Source of the DNA: Vreelandella halophila
Lineage (GTDB): Bacteria > Pseudomonadota > Gammaproteobacteria > Pseudomonadales > Oleiphilaceae
Length of the DNA: 64,000 bases
Assembly (NCBI RefSeq): GCF_019903425.1
Contig: NZ_JACHUZ010000013.1
Coordinates: 1,772,168-1,836,167 of the forward strand
Direction: 5' to 3'
A program made the translations under genes and the position numbers. Shown piece after piece: positions 62,293 to 64,000 of this stretch. Position 1 is the stretch's first letter, and the number at the start of each line of letters is the position of its first letter. The notes under the pieces are model-generated. The model did no database searches. It worked only from the letters and a program-made list of their open reading frames with translations, and was not told the origin of the DNA.

Positions 62293-63750
62293 ATGATGCG
62301 GTGTTCTGGTGGTCGGGCTGGCAGTCTTCTGGTTTCAGTGTTACTCGCGATGATGGCATGTACGGCCACCGCCGCCATTCCACCTGACGATGCCTGGTTC
62401 GAGACCTTCCGGGAAAACGCCTCGGATCATGAGTTGTATCGCTTCCTTTATGCCATGCCCAAAGGCGGCGATCTGCACAATCATATGAGTGGGAACGCGT
62501 TTCCTTCCTGGTGGTACGAGCTGGCCCTGGACCAGAAAGATAATGGCTATCGCTATTACACCAAGGTCAGGATCAACAATTGCGGTGCGTATGGTCGGAA
62601 CGAGTTCGGGCGTACCCCTTACAAGATGTACTTCCGGAATGTGACTGAAGATACCTACGAATCCATGTCGGATTGTAGGCAGTCCGAGTATCGGCGGCTT
62701 GAGAATCTGACCCGGCAGCAGAAAGAGGGCTGGCTCGACAGCATCCGATTGGATAAACCCCACGAGGGTCGTGATGAGTTCTTTCAGCGTCATTGGCAAC
62801 GTCTGGGGGCCCTGACCGCCAATCCCTATCTGATGGCCGAGGTGCTGTATCGCAACATGGAGGCCTTTTCTGAGGAGGGGCTGATTTACCTGGAATCCAT
62901 GATGGGCAGCGCAGGGTATCGCACACCAGGCGGCGAGCGGATTCCCAGGGACGAGGTCGCGGATATCTACAGGAAGCGGCTGGCCGAGGAAGATGCGTTA
63001 GATACCGGTGTCACGGTGCGGCTCCAGGAGTCCATTTTGCGTTTCGCGCCCAATGCGGAACAGCAGTTGATTGATGACTACGCATTCGTGAGCAATAACC
63101 GCGACCTTTATGTGGCGGTCAATATGGTGGGGCGAGAGGATAATGACAAGGGATACCCCATGCGTTTTCGGGACACCCTGCGCAACCTCCGCCAGGAGCA
63201 TAGCGATGTCAACCTCGCGATTCACGCGGGGGAGCTGGATGAACCCAACAGCCATATCCGCAATACCCTGATGCTTGGGGCTGACCGAATCGGTCACGGA
63301 TTGCAGCTCATCAATGACGAGTCTCTGTTACGGGAATTGAGGCACGGTCCCTACCTGATCGAGATCAACCTGATCTCGAACCTATTGCTTGAGTATGTGA
63401 ACGATTTCTCCGAGCACCCCTTCCCGGAATACCTGAGGTTGGGCATTCCGGTGGCGCTTTCCACGGATGATCGTGGCATGTGGGATTCCAACCTTACTGA
63501 CGAGTTCTTCGTCGCTGTCAGGGAGTTTGATCTTTCCTGGCACGAGATCCGGACACTGAGCCTCAATTCCCTGCGGCATGGGTTTGTGGAAGAGCGTGTC
63601 CGGGATCAGCTGATCAAGCGTTACAAGGATGACATTGCGGCTTTTGAGTCCAGATTCCGTGAATCCGGCATAACCGCTTTCGAGGATGTAGAGCCAACCT
63701 ACAATGGCTTCATATGCCGCCATTACGACCTGTGCGGCGCAGGACACTGA
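62293..63750 (+). CDS. Exported adenosine-deaminase-family enzyme
   Basis: A 485-residue metal-dependent deaminase of the ADA/ADGF type with a signal peptide (SLLVSVLLAMMACTATAA, cut near residue 28). Zinc ligands lie in KGGDLHNHMSGN (HxH, about 58-69), NLAIHAGELDEP (about 315-326) and DRIGHGLQLI, with the aspartate pair in ALSTDDRGMW. Secreted members convert adenosine to inosine outside the cytoplasm. An ATG eight codons earlier (62269) is possible. With the nearby PuuE-type enzyme, a purine-salvage theme is suggested. The gene runs to the GCAGGACAC-TGA end at 63748-63750. Confidence 0.88.
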   Translation: MMRCSGGRAGSLLVSVLLAMMACTATAAIPPDDAWFETFRENASDHELYRFLYAMPKGGDLHNHMSGNAFPSWWYELALDQKDNGYRYYTKVRINNCGAYGRNEFGRTPYKMYFRNVTEDTYESMSDCRQSEYRRLENLTRQQKEGWLDSIRLDKPHEGRDEFFQRHWQRLGALTANPYLMAEVLYRNMEAFSEEGLIYLESMMGSAGYRTPGGERIPRDEVADIYRKRLAEEDALDTGVTVRLQESILRFAPNAEQQLIDDYAFVSNNRDLYVAVNMVGREDNDKGYPMRFRDTLRNLRQEHSDVNLAIHAGELDEPNSHIRNTLMLGADRIGHGLQLINDESLLRELRHGPYLIEINLISNLLLEYVNDFSEHPFPEYLRLGIPVALSTDDRGMWDSNLTDEFFVAVREFDLSWHEIRTLSLNSLRHGFVEERVRDQLIKRYKDDIAAFESRFRESGITAFEDVEPTYNGFICRHYDLCGAGH

Positions 63751-63780
63751 TTGCTCTCCTGGCGCCCTGATCCTGCAGTT

Positions 63781-63806
63781 GAAGACGGCCTCCCCGTCTT
63801 CGCCTT
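63781..63806 (+). terminator. Likely terminator after the deaminase gene
   Basis: GAAGACGG (63781-63788) and CCGTCTTC (63794-63801) form a perfect 8-bp stem with a five-base loop, 30 bases after the stop. The following GCCTTCCCCTTTG is only weakly T-rich. Confidence 0.5.
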
Positions 63807-63843
63807 CCCCTTTGATGTCTGAATAGTCATGTCCCGTTAATGA

Positions 63844-64000
63844 TCAGGATACCTTTTGGTGCACCGCCTTCCTCGGCTGCATCAACTTGGGGTTCCTGGG
63901 CCGGCCATAGTAGCCAGCTTTGAGCCACTCCATCACATAAATACCCTGTCGGACAATTAAACTATATTCATAAGTAACTGAAAAATAAGATATAAATACT
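63844..64000 (-). CDS. Possible partial gene at the right edge
   Basis: The minus strand is open from the window edge to a TGA at 63844-63846 and encodes about 51 residues with a basic end (WLKAGYYGRPRNPKLMQPRK). The first part is AT-rich (63950-64000), unlike the rest. It may be the tail of a gene that continues outside, or chance. No family is recognised. Confidence 0.25.
   Translation of the reverse strand, partial: VFISYFSVTYEYSLIVRQGIYVMEWLKAGYYGRPRNPKLMQPRKAVHQKVS

Overview
The window looks like the chromosome of a moderately halophilic gammaproteobacterium. It is GC-rich apart from AT-richer islands, makes glycine betaine from glycine by the GSMT/SDMT pathway, carries a proton-pumping rhodopsin with a retinal pathway, and uses class III alcohol dehydrogenase plus S-formylglutathione hydrolase for formaldehyde. 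An Ectothiorhodospiraceae-like or Halomonas-like host fits, but I cannot fix the genus from sequence alone. I see no rRNA, tRNA or CRISPR array.

Layout. 1-4.85 kb is a fragment of a gene-cassette array (four unknown genes, three attC-like sites), interrupted by an IS5-family element and by an IS1182-family element with a broken transposase. Both elements sit in attC core sites. 4.85-8.1 kb (minus strand) holds betaine synthesis genes followed by a CoA-binding/enoyl-CoA hydratase fusion, divergent from a MocR regulator with a 12-bp inverted-repeat operator. 9.6-17.2 kb is mixed: a SOUL lipoprotein, a frameshifted glutathione peroxidase, MOSC and GNAT genes, a polar amino-acid ABC transporter, a homocysteine methyltransferase and a HAD hydrolase. 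17.2-24.6 kb (minus strand) is the light-harvesting block: idi, rhodopsin, crtE-crtI-crtB-crtY-blh. 24.8-28.4 kb (minus strand) has a small DUF6482-like gene and a deacetylase/glycosyltransferase/sulfotransferase set. 28.5-32.3 kb has a ParA-like ATPase, a BigR/SqrR-type regulator facing a decayed DUF442 gene, a diguanylate cyclase and AcpH.

32.5-56.9 kb is the most coherent part: a methylated-amine and ethanolamine nitrogen/C1 island. A cupin and three dimethylamine-monooxygenase-type subunits convert dimethylamine to methylamine plus formaldehyde. A soluble chemoreceptor fused to a solute-binding-like domain, a DMT permease, an atypical Amt transporter and a 69-residue membrane protein follow. 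Then come purU, the four N-methylglutamate dehydrogenase subunits (mgdABCD), gmaS and the three N-methylglutamate synthase subunits (mgsABC), which release methylamine nitrogen as glutamate/ammonium and the methyl group as formaldehyde or methylene-THF. EutBC deaminates ethanolamine, and frmA/frmB oxidise formaldehyde to formate. TGGC-N7-TTGC (sigma-54 -24/-12) elements lie 45-75 bases before the first gene of each unit (dmm, chemoreceptor, amt, eutBC), about 28 bases before purU-mgd-gmaS-mgs, and before the distant amino-acid transporter. An NtrC-type GCAC-N7-GTGC box lies upstream of purU. I infer one nitrogen-limitation regulon; this is the main finding.

56.9-64 kb carries a membrane protein with a NIT domain and a separate methyl-accepting protein (a possible split chemoreceptor), an EAL protein with a C-terminal sensor-like region, an exported DUF985 cupin, a PuuE-type deacetylase and an exported adenosine-deaminase-like enzyme. 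An 18-base motif between the last two recurs (17/18) near 16.5 kb.
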